Source: an uncultured Jannaschia sp.
Lineage (GTDB): Bacteria > Pseudomonadota > Alphaproteobacteria > Rhodobacterales > Rhodobacteraceae
Assembly: GCF_947494025.1 (NCBI RefSeq)
Contig: NZ_CANLTQ010000001.1
Coordinates: 186,001-250,000, forward strand
Reading direction: 5' to 3'
DNA length: 64,000 nucleotides
The notes beneath the pieces are model-generated. The model saw nothing but the letters and a program-made list of their open reading frames with translations, made no database searches and had not been told where the DNA came from. This document shows, piece by piece, positions 37,848 through 46,824 of the stretch (within the stretch, counting starts at the first letter, position 1; each line of letters begins with the position of its first letter). The position numbers and the translations under genes were made by a program.

Positions 37848-38432
37848 ATGATCGGCTTCATACGTTTCGCGGACGCGCTGTCGGCGTGGTTCGGCAAGGC
37901 CTTCGCCTGGCTGATCGTGCTGATGGCCGTGGGCACGGGCTACGAGGTCTTCGTGCGCTACGTCCTCAACAGCCCGACCGCCTGGGCGCTGGACGTGTCC
38001 TTCATCATGTACGGTACGCTCTTCATGATGGGCGGCGCCTACACGCTGTCGCGCGGCGGGCATGTGCGGGGCGACTTCCTCTACCGCCTTTGGCAGCCGC
38101 GCAACCAGGCCAAGATCGACTTCGTCCTCTACATCGTCTTCTTCTTCCCCGGCGTCACCGCGCTGATCCTCGCCGGCTGGAAATACGCCGCGCGGTCGTG
38201 GGATTACGGCGAGGTTTCGGTCAACTCGCCCGCGGGCGTTCCGATCTACCAGTTCAAGATGGTGATCGTTGCGGCCGGGCTGCTCCTCTTCGTGCAGGGC
38301 ATCGCCCAGCTCTGCCGCTGCATCATCGCCATGCGCACCAATGTCTGGCTCGAGGCCGACGAGGACGTGTTCGAGACCGAGGACCTGCTGCTGCAAAAGG
38401 CCACGCAGGCCGAAAGGGACGCCCATCCATGA
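37848..38432 (+). CDS. TRAP transporter small permease (DctQ type)
   Basis: A 194-residue membrane protein with four hydrophobic helices, the DctQ fold that anchors the transporter. AWLIVLMAVGTGYEVFVRYVLNSPTAWALDVSFIMYGTLFMMGGAYTLSRGGHVRGDFLYR is the conserved core. Its TGA overlaps the ATG of the large permease gene, so the membrane subunits are coupled. Confidence 0.92.
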   Translation: MIGFIRFADALSAWFGKAFAWLIVLMAVGTGYEVFVRYVLNSPTAWALDVSFIMYGTLFMMGGAYTLSRGGHVRGDFLYRLWQPRNQAKIDFVLYIVFFFPGVTALILAGWKYAARSWDYGEVSVNSPAGVPIYQFKMVIVAAGLLLFVQGIAQLCRCIIAMRTNVWLEADEDVFETEDLLLQKATQAERDAHP

Positions 38433-39847
38433 CCGACCCGCAAGTCGCCCTGCTGATGCTGGGACTGTTCATCCTCATCGTCTTCCTGGGCTTTCCGATC
38501 GCCTTCACGCTCATGGCGATGGGGATCGGGTTCGGCTACTACGCCTATTACGACGAGCGCCGGATGTGGCGCGTCTTCGACCGGCTGGACGAGACGGCAG
38601 GGTCCTGGGAATCCTGGCAGGCCTGGATACAGGGCTATTTCGACAACCGCATCTTCGACCTCTTCGTGAACCAGACCTTTACGGTCATGTCGAACGAGGT
38701 GCTGACCGCGGTGCCGCTGTTCCTCTTCATGGGCTACATCGTGGAGCGGGCGAACATCGTGGACCGGCTGTTCTCCACGCTCAACATCGCCTCCAAGAAC
38801 GTTCCGGGCTCGATGGGCGTCGCGGCGCTCATCACCTGCGCGCTCTTCGCCACGGCGACCGGCATCGTCGGCGCGGTGGTGACGCTGATGGGGCTCCTCG
38901 CGCTGCCGGCCATGTTGAAGGCCCGCTACGACCCGGCCTTCGCGAGCGGGATCATTTGCGCCGGCGGCACGCTCGGCATCCTGATCCCGCCTTCGATCAT
39001 GCTGATCGTCTACGCCGCAGCCACCAACGTCTCGATTGTGCGCCTCTACGCGGCGGCGCTCCTGCCGGGGCTTTGCCTCGTGGGGCTCTACCTCGTCTAC
39101 GTCATCGGGCGGTCGATCCTGCAGCCATCCTCCGCGCCGCGGCCCACCGACGACGAGGTGCCGGACGTGCCGGGGGGCAAGCTCCTCGTGATGGTGCTCA
39201 CCTCCTTCCTGCCGCTCGCCTTTCTGATCCTCGCGGTGCTCGGCTCGATCCTGTTCGGCCTCGCCACTCCGACGGAGGCCGCCTCTATCGGCGCTCTGGG
39301 CGGCATCGCGCTCGCCTTCCTCTACCGCGCGATGACGTGGCAGCGGATGCGGGAAAGCGTCTACCTGACGGTGCGGACGACGGCGATGGTCTGCTGGCTC
39401 TTCGTCGGCTCCTACACGTTCTCGGCGGTGTTCTCCTATCTCGGCGGCGAGACGGTGATCTCCGAGTTCGTGCAGGCCCTGAACCTGTCGCCGGTGCAGT
39501 TCCTGATCCTCGCGCAGCTCATCATCTTCCTGCTCGGATGGCCGCTCGAGTGGTCGGAGATCATCATCATCTTCATCCCGATATTCCTGCCGCTGCTGCA
39601 GTTCTTCGAGATCGACCCGCTGTTCTTCGGCATCCTCGTCGCGCTCAACCTGCAGACCAGCTTCCTGACGCCACCGATGGCGATGTCGGCCTATTACCTC
39701 AAGGGCATCGCCCCGCCCGAGGTGCGGCTCACGCAGATTTTCGCGGGCGTCATGCCGTTCCTGTTCTGCGTTCTGGTGTCGATGGTGCTGATGTACGTCT
39801 TCCCCCAGATCGTCTTCTACCTGCCGGACCTTGTTTATGGGAACTAG
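38429..39847 (+). CDS. TRAP transporter large permease (DctM type)
   Basis: A 472-residue channel subunit with about twelve hydrophobic helices. AVPLFLFMGYIVERANI, GVAALITCALFATATGIVGAVVTLMGLLALPAMLKARYDPAFASGIICAGGTLGILIPPSIMLIVYA and GLATPTEAASIGALG are standard DctM segments. A loop insertion near residues 45-75 (YYDERRMWRVFDRLDETAGSWESWQAW) fits the mannitol/chloroaromatic subgroup. It starts inside the small permease stop and ends 11 bases inside the amidase gene. Confidence 0.94.
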   Translation: MTDPQVALLMLGLFILIVFLGFPIAFTLMAMGIGFGYYAYYDERRMWRVFDRLDETAGSWESWQAWIQGYFDNRIFDLFVNQTFTVMSNEVLTAVPLFLFMGYIVERANIVDRLFSTLNIASKNVPGSMGVAALITCALFATATGIVGAVVTLMGLLALPAMLKARYDPAFASGIICAGGTLGILIPPSIMLIVYAAATNVSIVRLYAAALLPGLCLVGLYLVYVIGRSILQPSSAPRPTDDEVPDVPGGKLLVMVLTSFLPLAFLILAVLGSILFGLATPTEAASIGALGGIALAFLYRAMTWQRMRESVYLTVRTTAMVCWLFVGSYTFSAVFSYLGGETVISEFVQALNLSPVQFLILAQLIIFLLGWPLEWSEIIIIFIPIFLPLLQFFEIDPLFFGILVALNLQTSFLTPPMAMSAYYLKGIAPPEVRLTQIFAGVMPFLFCVLVSMVLMYVFPQIVFYLPDLVYGN

Positions 39848-41198
39848 GACCCGTCCCGTTCCGGACGCGACCGCGCTCCTTCGCCTCGGCGCGGTGGAGC
39901 TGCGCGACCGGCTGGCCTCGGGCGCGCTCTCGGCAGTCGACCTGACCGAGGCCTGCATCGCCCGGATCGAGGCACGCGAGCCTGAGGTGCGGGCCTGGGC
40001 CTTCTTCGACGCGGACTTCGCGCGGAAGCAGGCCCGGCGGCTCGACGCCTGGCGCGCCGCCGGCCGGCCGATCGGACCGCTTCACGGACTGCCCGTCGGT
40101 CTGAAGGACATCATCGACACAGCCAGGATCCCGACGGGGAACGGCACAGCTCTCGACGACGGCCGGGTGCCGACGCGCGACGCCTGGGTGGTCGAACGCC
40201 TCAAGCAGGCCGGCGCGATCGTCATGGGCAAGACGCACACGACCGAGCTTGCCTTCATGGACCCGAGCCCCACCCGAAATCCGCACGACACGTCGCGCAC
40301 GCCCGGTGGCTCCTCCGCGGGGTCGGCGGCGGCCGTAGCCGATGCGATGGTGCCGCTCGCGATCGGGACGCAGACCGGCGGCTCGATCATCCGTCCGGCC
40401 GCCTTTTGCGGCGTAACCGGCTTCAAGCCGACCTTCGGCGCGATCCCCCGCCGCGGCGTGCTCGTCCAATCGCCGAGTCTTGACACGTTGGGCGTGTTCT
40501 CCGCCGACGTGACCGGTGCAGCCATGCTCGCCGAGGCGCTGATGGGCTACGACGCGGCCGATGCCCTCAGCGCTCCCGGCCCCGTCCCGCGCCTGCTCGA
40601 CATCGCGCGGGCGGAAGCACCGGTCGCGCCGACCTTCGCCTTTCTGCGGCCGCCCGGCTGGGACGATGCCGACCCGGAACTCCATGCGGCCTTCGGGGAA
40701 CTCGTCGAGGCGCTGGGGGAGCGGGTCTTCGAGGTCGATCTGCCCGCCGCCTTCGCCGAGGCCGCGCCTGCCCAGCGGCGCATCAACCTCGCCGAGATGT
40801 CGCGGCATTACGAGCGTTACTGGCGTGAGGGGCGCGACACGCTCGGCCCCGGGATCCGTGCCGCCATCGAGGAAGGCCGCGCCGTCACCGCGCACGACTA
40901 CCTTGCCGCGCGCGACTGGCCCGACGTCCTTTATGCCGCGCTCTCCGAAATCTTTGCGCGCTGCGACGCCGTCCTTTGCCCCGCCGCGCCCGGCCCCGCG
41001 CCGGGGCCCGAGACGACGGGCGACCCGGTCTTCAACGGTCTCTGGACGCTCACCGGCACGCCCGCGGTCTCCCTGCCGCTTCTCGCATCCGAAAGCGGGT
41101 TACCGATCGGCGTGCAACTGACCGGACCCCGGGGGGGCGACGGACGCCTGCTTCGCACTGCCCGCTGGCTCACGACCTGGGCCGACACGGAAGGATAG
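39837..41198 (+). CDS. Amidase signature family hydrolase
   Basis: A 453-residue amidase. The Ser-cisSer-Lys triad is visible: lysine in GLPVGLKDIIDT, then TPGGSSAGSAAAVADAMVPLAIGTQTGGSIIRPAAFCGVTGFKPT with both serines. The start ATG at 39837 overlaps the TRAP large permease by 11 bases. An upstream TTG is rejected. This close coupling suggests that it hydrolyses an amide, or a related C-N compound, brought in by the transporter. The substrate cannot be read from the sequence. Confidence 0.88.
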   Translation: MGTRTRPVPDATALLRLGAVELRDRLASGALSAVDLTEACIARIEAREPEVRAWAFFDADFARKQARRLDAWRAAGRPIGPLHGLPVGLKDIIDTARIPTGNGTALDDGRVPTRDAWVVERLKQAGAIVMGKTHTTELAFMDPSPTRNPHDTSRTPGGSSAGSAAAVADAMVPLAIGTQTGGSIIRPAAFCGVTGFKPTFGAIPRRGVLVQSPSLDTLGVFSADVTGAAMLAEALMGYDAADALSAPGPVPRLLDIARAEAPVAPTFAFLRPPGWDDADPELHAAFGELVEALGERVFEVDLPAAFAEAAPAQRRINLAEMSRHYERYWREGRDTLGPGIRAAIEEGRAVTAHDYLAARDWPDVLYAALSEIFARCDAVLCPAAPGPAPGPETTGDPVFNGLWTLTGTPAVSLPLLASESGLPIGVQLTGPRGGDGRLLRTARWLTTWADTEG

Positions 41199-41201
41199 GA
41201 T

Positions 41202-41366
41202 ATGGACCGTTTCCTCGCCCTCGCGGCCTTCGCGACCCTCGCGGGCTTCCTCGCGGTTCTTGCCATCGAGGTTCCGAGCGGCGATCTCATCGCCGTGATC
41301 GTCCTGACCGTCGCGCTGGTCGGCTACGATTTCGTCTCCTCGAGCGGCCGCGACCGAAACGACTGA
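41202..41366 (+). CDS. Small membrane protein after the amidase
   Basis: A 54-residue hydrophobic protein (MDRFLALAAFATLAGFLAVLA, then a turn EVPSGDL and a second helix IAVIVLTVALVGYDFVS). It starts three bases after the amidase stop, with an AAGGATAGG ribosome site, so it is probably the last gene of the TRAP-amidase operon. Two helices connected by a short loop are predicted. I do not recognise a family. Confidence 0.65.
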   Translation: MDRFLALAAFATLAGFLAVLAIEVPSGDLIAVIVLTVALVGYDFVSSSGRDRND

Positions 41367-41907
41367 TTGCGCGAGGCGCGCTCATGACAAGTCGTGCCGG
41401 GCCAAACTGGAGGCCCGGAACCGGCGATGAGAACAGGCCGAGGCTCAGGCAAGGCAAGCGCGGTTCGAAAGACCGCTGCGTCTTACCGCGAACGACTGCG
41501 AGTTGTCGGAAGAGAACGGGATGGCCGGCGTGGCATTGCAGCTGATTAAAGCCGGGAGATGCTCAGATCGCCCTCGTTCCCCAGCAGTCGCCCTGAACCG
41601 ACGGCCGTCGCATCCGATGTCCCGGATAGCTCAGAACCGGGTAATGACCGTGGCGCCGACCGACCGGCACCTGTCCATGTTCATCCCCGTTTCGTCGACC
41701 TCCGGTGGACCGATCCGAGCGCCGACAAGCTATACCGGATCGAGCTTTCCGGTGGCGACCATACCCGGCATCGCGCCGTAGCGGTGCGCCTGTATCCCGC
41801 GCGAACCGAGCAACTCGATCTTCTGTCCGCCGATCGAGAACCTCCAACTCCTAAGTCAGTCTTTCCATTCGAGACCTTAGGTAGGTTGGCAACCGGTAAA
41901 TGTGAAA
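41367..41907. other. 541-base intergenic stretch without a recognisable gene
   Basis: Several frames stay open here, but none has a ribosome site, a signal or a protein-like composition. A GGATAGCTCAG string near 41625 recalls a tRNA D arm, but no matching acceptor or anticodon arm follows. The right end borders the tRNA-Arg gene. Confidence 0.5.
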
Positions 41908-41984
41908 TGGCGCGCTGGGGAGGATTCGAACCCCCGACCCCTTGATTCGTAGTCAAGTACTCTATCCAACTGAGCTACCAGCGC
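41908..41984 (-). tRNA. tRNA-Arg(ACG)
   Basis: A complete 77-base tRNA on the minus strand: acceptor GCGCTGG pairs with CCAGCGC, D arm AGCTCAGTTGGATAGAGT, anticodon stem CTTGA/TCAAG with loop CTACGAA (anticodon ACG), and T loop TTCGAAT. The 3' CCA is encoded. The A34 would be edited to inosine by TadA. Confidence 0.97.
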
Positions 41985-42300
41985 GCGACTGCGCCGCAAA
42001 TAGACGCCGTGGCCGGTAGGTGCAAGGGCCGAAATCCACGACCGAGACCACATTTTCCACGCCAAGCTGAATGCAGCCTCGCAAAGCCCCGACGTCAAGC
42101 GTCGTGCCGCCCGGCGGATCGCTCGCGACCCGCATCGCTCGCCCGAGAGCGCCGCGACATATCGTGAACCCCCGTCTCCCTGCGCACGAAGCACATGTCA
42201 GAACGGGACAGCGAAGCCGAGGCCGCTTGTGACGTTCGCAAGAACATCTCGAGCGCCGTTCCGGAAATCATGCCGCGACTGGCGAAACCGACCCGGCGCG
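41985..42300. other. 316-base intergenic stretch without a convincing gene
   Basis: It lies between tRNA-Arg and the decayed kinase frame. An open frame from 42195 (MSERDSEAEAACD) runs through it, but has no family resemblance and shares its DNA with the remnant at 42301. Nothing else is seen. Confidence 0.45.
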
Positions 42301-42825
42301 ATGATCGCGAACACGGCAGCGCTCTTCGAACACGCTCTGGCGCAAACGTGCATGGCTATCATCATTGCCGACGCGGCGTTGCACGATCACTATATGGTAT
42401 ATGTCAACGAGGCCTTCAGCAGGCTGACCGGGTACGAGCGACATCTGCACGACCGCCGCCTCCATACTCCCCCCTATCGCGAGGATGGGTCGCGCCGCAT
42501 CGTCCTGAACGGAAAGATGGTGGAGATGCCGCGCGTCGCTGCAACGCTGCTTGGCCTGTTGCTGCACGAGGTGGCGACGAACGCGCTGAAGTACGGCGCC
42601 TTCAGCGCGACCTCCGGCACGGCCAGGATTGCGGGGCGCCGAAAGGGCGACGTCCTCGAACTGCCCGGGTCGAAGATGGTCGGCCCCCGTCGCCGTGCCC
42701 GCGAAGACGGGCATGGAATCGCGGATCACCGGGGCGTGCTCGACACGAGCCGCGGCGAGCTGACCTGCGACCGTTCGCGAAACGGGATCGTCGCCGCCGC
42801 GACCCTGCCGATCGGGCTGCGCTAG
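42301..42825 (+). pseudogene. Decayed PAS/LOV histidine kinase, dimerisation domain deleted
   Basis: A 174-residue frame made of two halves that do not normally touch. Residues 1-60 look like the start of a PAS/LOV domain (LFEHALAQTCMAIIIADAAL, then YMVYVNEAFSRLTGYE). Residues 80-174 look like an HWE-type HATPase end (RVAATLLGLLLHEVATNALKYGAFSATSGTARI, ending VAAATLPIGL). The rest of the PAS domain and the phosphoacceptor segment are absent, and the final glycine-rich ATP loop is degraded (REDGHGIADHRG). An internal deletion of a blue-light kinase gene is the simplest explanation. Confidence 0.65.
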
Positions 42826-44207
42826 TTCGCCATGCCCTTCGGCAGGTCGATCCGGAACGTCGTCCCCTCCGGCCCCGTCTCCTCCATCGCGAGCGTGCCG
42901 CCATGACCACGAACGAGCTCGGCCGCGATGGCGAGTCCGAGACCCGTGCCGCCCTTCCGCACGTTGCCCTGAAACGCCTGGAACAGGTTCTCCTGCGCGC
43001 GTGGCGGCAGGCCGGGCCCGGTGTCCGAGACCCGGAGGCGCCAGAGTTCGGCCGTCTCCTCCGCCGCCACGACGATCTCGCCGGGCGCGTGCGTCGTCTG
43101 GATCGCCTGTCGGGCATTGCGGATCAGGTTGCCCAGCACGCGGTGCATCTGCTCGGGGTCGAGCCGGATCACCGTGCCCGGTGGAACGTCGTGGCGAATG
43201 GCGACCTCGCCCCCCTCGTAGGCCAGTCGCTCGCCCTCGATCACCTCGTCGAGGAGGGGGGCCAGCTCGACGCGCTGGAGGGCGGGCGGCGCCTCCTCCG
43301 CGCGTCCGAAGGCGAGCGTGCCCTCCGTCAGGTTCACCGCGCGGGTCAGCGACTTGACGATCTTCGGGGCCACGCGCTTCACGGTCGGGTCGTCCACCCG
43401 CTCCATCCGGTCCGCCAGAAGCGTCGCCGTCGTCAGGATGTTGCGCAGGTCGTGGCTGATCCTGGCGACCGCGCCGCCGAGCTGGGCCAGCCGCTCCTTC
43501 TGCCGCAACGAGGCTGTCAGTTGCGTTTCGAGGTCGCGCAGCGTCGTCTCCGCCTCGCGCAGTTCGCGGATTCCGGAGCGCGGTTCGATCACCCGGCGCG
43601 CATCCTCGGGCGCGGCGGCATAACGCTTCATCTGCGTGACGAGGTCGTCGATCGGCCGGACCATCAGACGGCGCACGGCGAGAAACAGCGCCAGCGACGT
43701 GATGACGAGGATCACGAGGCTCAACGCCAGGAGGCTGAGCCCGTAGCGGATCATCTCGCGGTGGAGATCCTCCGTGTCGATCGCTGCTTCGATGAGGTCG
43801 CCCCCGCCGCGCGCGGGATCGGCGATGACGCGGATGATCTCGGGGCCGGGCACGACGAACCGGCGCAAGGCGTCGCGCGTGGCCGCGATCCGGTTCACGT
43901 CGCGCAGGTCCACCGTCGCCATCACGGGCGCCTTCAGATTGGAGGACAGGACGAGTTGCCGCGACGCGTCGCGCCGCAGCACGACGTTGAGGACGCCGGC
44001 GTTCTGCAGAAGCTCCTTCTCCAGATCCCGGTCGAACATGTCGTTCGCCCCGAGAAGCGCGAGCGAGGCGATCTGTGCCCGCTCGAGGCGGTCCGACAGG
44101 TAGTCGAGCCGGAACTGGGTGATGGCCGGCACGAAAATCAGCACCTCCGCGAGCATCACGAAGGCGACCGTGAGAACAAGGAAGCGGCCGGAAAGGGATC
44201 GCAGCAT
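42822..44207 (-). CDS. Membrane sensor histidine kinase (HAMP, HisKA, HATPase)
   Basis: A 461-residue kinase. Two hydrophobic helices (residues 8-30 and 158-180) frame a periplasmic sensor. A HAMP-like linker and a coiled coil (REAETTLRDLETQLTASLRQKERLAQLGG) follow. The phosphoacceptor box is AVARISHDLRNILTTATLLADR, and the ATP domain shows VLGNLIRNARQAI, VSDTGPGLP and GGTGLGLAIAAELVRGHGG. No response regulator gene is adjacent, so its partner is unknown. The last four bases overlap the end of the decayed kinase frame on the other strand. Confidence 0.9.
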   Translation of the reverse strand: MLRSLSGRFLVLTVAFVMLAEVLIFVPAITQFRLDYLSDRLERAQIASLALLGANDMFDRDLEKELLQNAGVLNVVLRRDASRQLVLSSNLKAPVMATVDLRDVNRIAATRDALRRFVVPGPEIIRVIADPARGGGDLIEAAIDTEDLHREMIRYGLSLLALSLVILVITSLALFLAVRRLMVRPIDDLVTQMKRYAAAPEDARRVIEPRSGIRELREAETTLRDLETQLTASLRQKERLAQLGGAVARISHDLRNILTTATLLADRMERVDDPTVKRVAPKIVKSLTRAVNLTEGTLAFGRAEEAPPALQRVELAPLLDEVIEGERLAYEGGEVAIRHDVPPGTVIRLDPEQMHRVLGNLIRNARQAIQTTHAPGEIVVAAEETAELWRLRVSDTGPGLPPRAQENLFQAFQGNVRKGGTGLGLAIAAELVRGHGGTLAMEETGPEGTTFRIDLPKGMAN

Positions 44208-44278
44208 CGAGGGTCCGGATCGTTGAGGTCGGAACCGACCCTAGCGTCAGCGTCCGACTTTGGCGACAGGCCCCTTCG

Positions 44279-45691
44279 CTACGGCACCCAACGCTGCACC
44301 AGCCGGACCACGCGCTTCACCGCGTCGCTCTCGAACAGGCGCGGGACGTAGTATTGCCCCGCCGCGCGCTTCGAAACCTCCCCCAGCGTCGGGTAGGGCG
44401 CGACCATCTGAGCGATTTGACCGACCTTCAGGCCGTTGGCGATGGCCAGCGCCCAGAGCCCGATCAGTTCGCCGGCTTCCGCGCCGGCGATGGAGGCGCC
44501 CACGACCTTGCCGCGAACGGCCATGACCTTGATGCGCCCGTCCGGCCGCCCGACGGCGACCGCGCGGTCGTTCTCCTCGTAGGGGAAGCGCAGCACCTCA
44601 AGCCGGTCCCCGTGCGCCTCGCGCGCCTGCGCCTCCGTCTGGCCGACCTGCGCGAGCTCCGGATCGGTATAGGTGACCCACGGGATATGGTCGGTGCGGG
44701 CCTTCGCCGGCAGACCGAAGAGGATCGGGCGGATCACGGTCGCGCCGTGATACCCCGCCACATGCGTGAACTGGAGCCGGCCGGCGACGTCGCCGATGGC
44801 ATAGACCCGGCGGTTCGTCGTCCTGAGGTCGTCGCCGACCTTGATCGCATGGTCGTATTCGATACCGGCCCTGTCCAGATCGAGCCGGTCGATATTGGGT
44901 TTGCGCCCCGCGGCCACGAGCAGATGCGTCCCCGTCCGCTCCTCCGTTTCCGTCGCCACCGTGATCGCGCCGGCCCGGCCCGAGACCCGCGTGGCTTTCG
45001 CGCCCGCGACGATCTCCACCCCTTCGGCCCGAAGCCGGTCGAGGACCAGCGCGGACATCTCCGGGTCGTCCTTGGCCAGCGCGCCGCCGCCCGCGATCAC
45101 CGTCACACGGCAGCCGAGCCGGACATGCGCCTGCGCCATCTCCATCCCGATCGGGCCGCCGCCGATGATCAGAAGATGCTCCGGCCGCTCCATCAGGTCG
45201 AAGATCGTCTCGTTCGTCAGGTATGGCACATCCGCCAGTCCGGGAACGGGCGGCACGAGCGGCGAGGATCCGGTGGCGACGACGATGCGCCGCGCAGTGA
45301 TCCGGTATCCGCCGCCCTCGACGGTGCGCTCGTCCACGAACCGCCCGTCGGCCCGGATGACGTGCACGCCCAGCTTTTCGAACCGCTCCTGGCTGTCCAC
45401 GGGCGCGATGGTCTCGATGACGCGCTTCACGTAGCGCTTGGCGGCGGCGTAGTCGATTTCGGGGGCGACCGGGGTGATGCCGAAGGGCCCGCCGGTGGTC
45501 ATGGCATGGGCATGCTTCGCGGCGGCAAGAAGGGACTTGGACGGGATGCAGCCGTAGTTCAGGCAATCCCCGCCCATCTTGTGCCCTTCCATCAGGGTCA
45601 CGTCGGCGCCCATCCGGCTCGCCCCGGCGGCAAAGCTGAGGCCCGCGGACCCCGCGCCAAGCACGAGGACGCCCGTCCTTATCTCCTTCAT
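44279..45691 (-). CDS. FAD-dependent disulfide reductase (MerA/lipoamide dehydrogenase family, no metal-binding N-domain)
   Basis: A 470-residue flavoprotein. The FAD motif is VLVLGAGSAGLSFAAGASRMGADVTLME, the redox-active cysteines lie in GGDCLNYGCIPSKSLLAAAKHA, the NAD motif is LLIIGGGPIGMEMAQAHVRLGCRVTVI, and YAIGDVAG and WVTYTDPELAQVG follow. It lacks both the N-terminal heavy-metal domain and the C-terminal cysteine pair of true mercuric reductase (the end reads RLVQRWVP). It starts four bases after the TVP38 gene. This pair is frequent in proteobacteria; the substrate is unknown. Confidence 0.85.
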   Translation of the reverse strand: MKEIRTGVLVLGAGSAGLSFAAGASRMGADVTLMEGHKMGGDCLNYGCIPSKSLLAAAKHAHAMTTGGPFGITPVAPEIDYAAAKRYVKRVIETIAPVDSQERFEKLGVHVIRADGRFVDERTVEGGGYRITARRIVVATGSSPLVPPVPGLADVPYLTNETIFDLMERPEHLLIIGGGPIGMEMAQAHVRLGCRVTVIAGGGALAKDDPEMSALVLDRLRAEGVEIVAGAKATRVSGRAGAITVATETEERTGTHLLVAAGRKPNIDRLDLDRAGIEYDHAIKVGDDLRTTNRRVYAIGDVAGRLQFTHVAGYHGATVIRPILFGLPAKARTDHIPWVTYTDPELAQVGQTEAQAREAHGDRLEVLRFPYEENDRAVAVGRPDGRIKVMAVRGKVVGASIAGAEAGELIGLWALAIANGLKVGQIAQMVAPYPTLGEVSKRAAGQYYVPRLFESDAVKRVVRLVQRWVP

Positions 45692-45695
45692 CGCG

Positions 45696-46421
45696 TCATT
45701 CCTTCCGTAGCTTCCTGACCACCACCGGCAGCAACGCGAGCGCGGCGAGGCCGAGGATCGGGCCGAGGATGTGGGGGGCGAAGACAATGCCGAGATCGGG
45801 CGCCTCGCCGCGCGCGAAGACCTCGCCTAGCCCGGCGCCGACCCAGGTATAGACGAGGCTGCCCGGCAGGATGCCGAAGAACGTCGTCATCACGTATTTC
45901 CGCAGGGACACGTTCATGAAGGCCGGTACGAGATTGGCCACGAAGAACGGCACCACGGGGATCAGCCGCATGATGAAGAGATACGACGTCTCGTCCTGCC
46001 GGATGCCGTCGCGCAGCTTGCGCACCGCGCCGCCCGCATCGTCCATCCGCGCCGCGAGCCTGTCGCCGAAGCCGTGCTTCGCGGCGAGAAAGATCCCCGT
46101 CGCCCCGATCGTCGCCGAACCGGCATTGTAGAGAACGCCGGGGAACAATCCGAACAGGAACCCGCCGGTCAGCGTCGCGATCGCCGCGCCGGGCAACGAG
46201 AAGGCGACGACGACGACATAGGCCAGACAGAACCCCGCCGCGCTCAGGAAATAGTTCGCGTCCCGGAACGCGAGCAAAGCCTCGCGGTTCTGCGCCAGCA
46301 CGTCGAAGCCGATCCTGTCGCGAAGCAGGACCGCGCCGGCGACGGCCACGACGGCGATGAGCAGGATCGGTCCGTAGCGGGCGAACCCGCGCGGTGCCTT
46401 TGCTGTGGTTCGCTCGGTCAT
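45696..46421 (-). CDS. TVP38/TMEM64 (DedA-like) membrane protein
   Basis: A 241-residue protein with about six hydrophobic helices. The SNARE-associated/VTT core is visible as VVVAFSLPGAAIATLTGGFLFGLFPGVLYNAGSATIGATGIFLAAKHGFG and FIMRLIPVVPFFVANLVPAFMNVSLRKYVMTTFFGILPGSLVYTWVGAGLGE. Members are thought to move lipids or ions across the membrane. It is the first gene of a pair with the disulfide reductase. Confidence 0.88.
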   Translation of the reverse strand: MTERTTAKAPRGFARYGPILLIAVVAVAGAVLLRDRIGFDVLAQNREALLAFRDANYFLSAAGFCLAYVVVVAFSLPGAAIATLTGGFLFGLFPGVLYNAGSATIGATGIFLAAKHGFGDRLAARMDDAGGAVRKLRDGIRQDETSYLFIMRLIPVVPFFVANLVPAFMNVSLRKYVMTTFFGILPGSLVYTWVGAGLGEVFARGEAPDLGIVFAPHILGPILGLAALALLPVVVRKLRKE

Positions 46422-46581
46422 GACGCCTCGAGTGATGCGGGGAACGGGAGGAACCTTGCCCCGGGACGTCATGCACGCCCAGAGCGGATCACGTCGACTT
46501 GAGCCGTCGTGTCCTCTCACGCAAGCCGCGAAGGGGCGAATGGCGCGGGATTGTTGTGCCCGTGTTTCCGGCCCCCGCCCG

Positions 46582-46610
46582 TTGACAGCGCCGAACGGCT
46601 GACCTAGACG
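46582..46610 (+). promoter_or_regulatory. Sigma-70-type promoter of the rpmH-rnpA operon
   Basis: TTGACA at 46582-46587 and TAGACG at 46605-46610 are separated by 17 bases, about 65 bases before rpmH. The -35 is perfect and the -10 moderate. Confidence 0.6.
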
Positions 46611-46675
46611 ACGGCTCCAAGTTTTTCTGGCGGCCGCACGTTCGATTCCGGCCCAAGTCCTACGGAGTGAAGGCC

Positions 46676-46810
46676 ATGAAACGCACCTTCCAGCCCTCGA
46701 ACCTCGTTCGCAAGCGCCGCCACGGCTTTCGTGCGCGCATGGCGACAAAGGCCGGTCGCAAGATCCTGAATGCGCGCCGCGCCCGCGGCCGCAAGTCGCT
46801 CTCGGCCTGA
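46676..46810 (+). CDS. rpmH: Ribosomal protein L34
   Basis: A 44-residue basic protein, [20 protein letters not shown] and onwards to GRKSLSA, an unmistakable L34 of the large ribosomal subunit. A GGAGTGAAGG ribosome site precedes it. It begins the conserved rpmH-rnpA-yidD cluster. Confidence 0.98.
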
Positions 46811-46824
46811 GCCACGCGACCGAC

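Noticed and set aside
41615-41650. Possible tRNA or tRNA fragment with GGATAGCTCAG
   Set aside because: No anticodon stem, T arm or acceptor pairing follows within tRNA distance.
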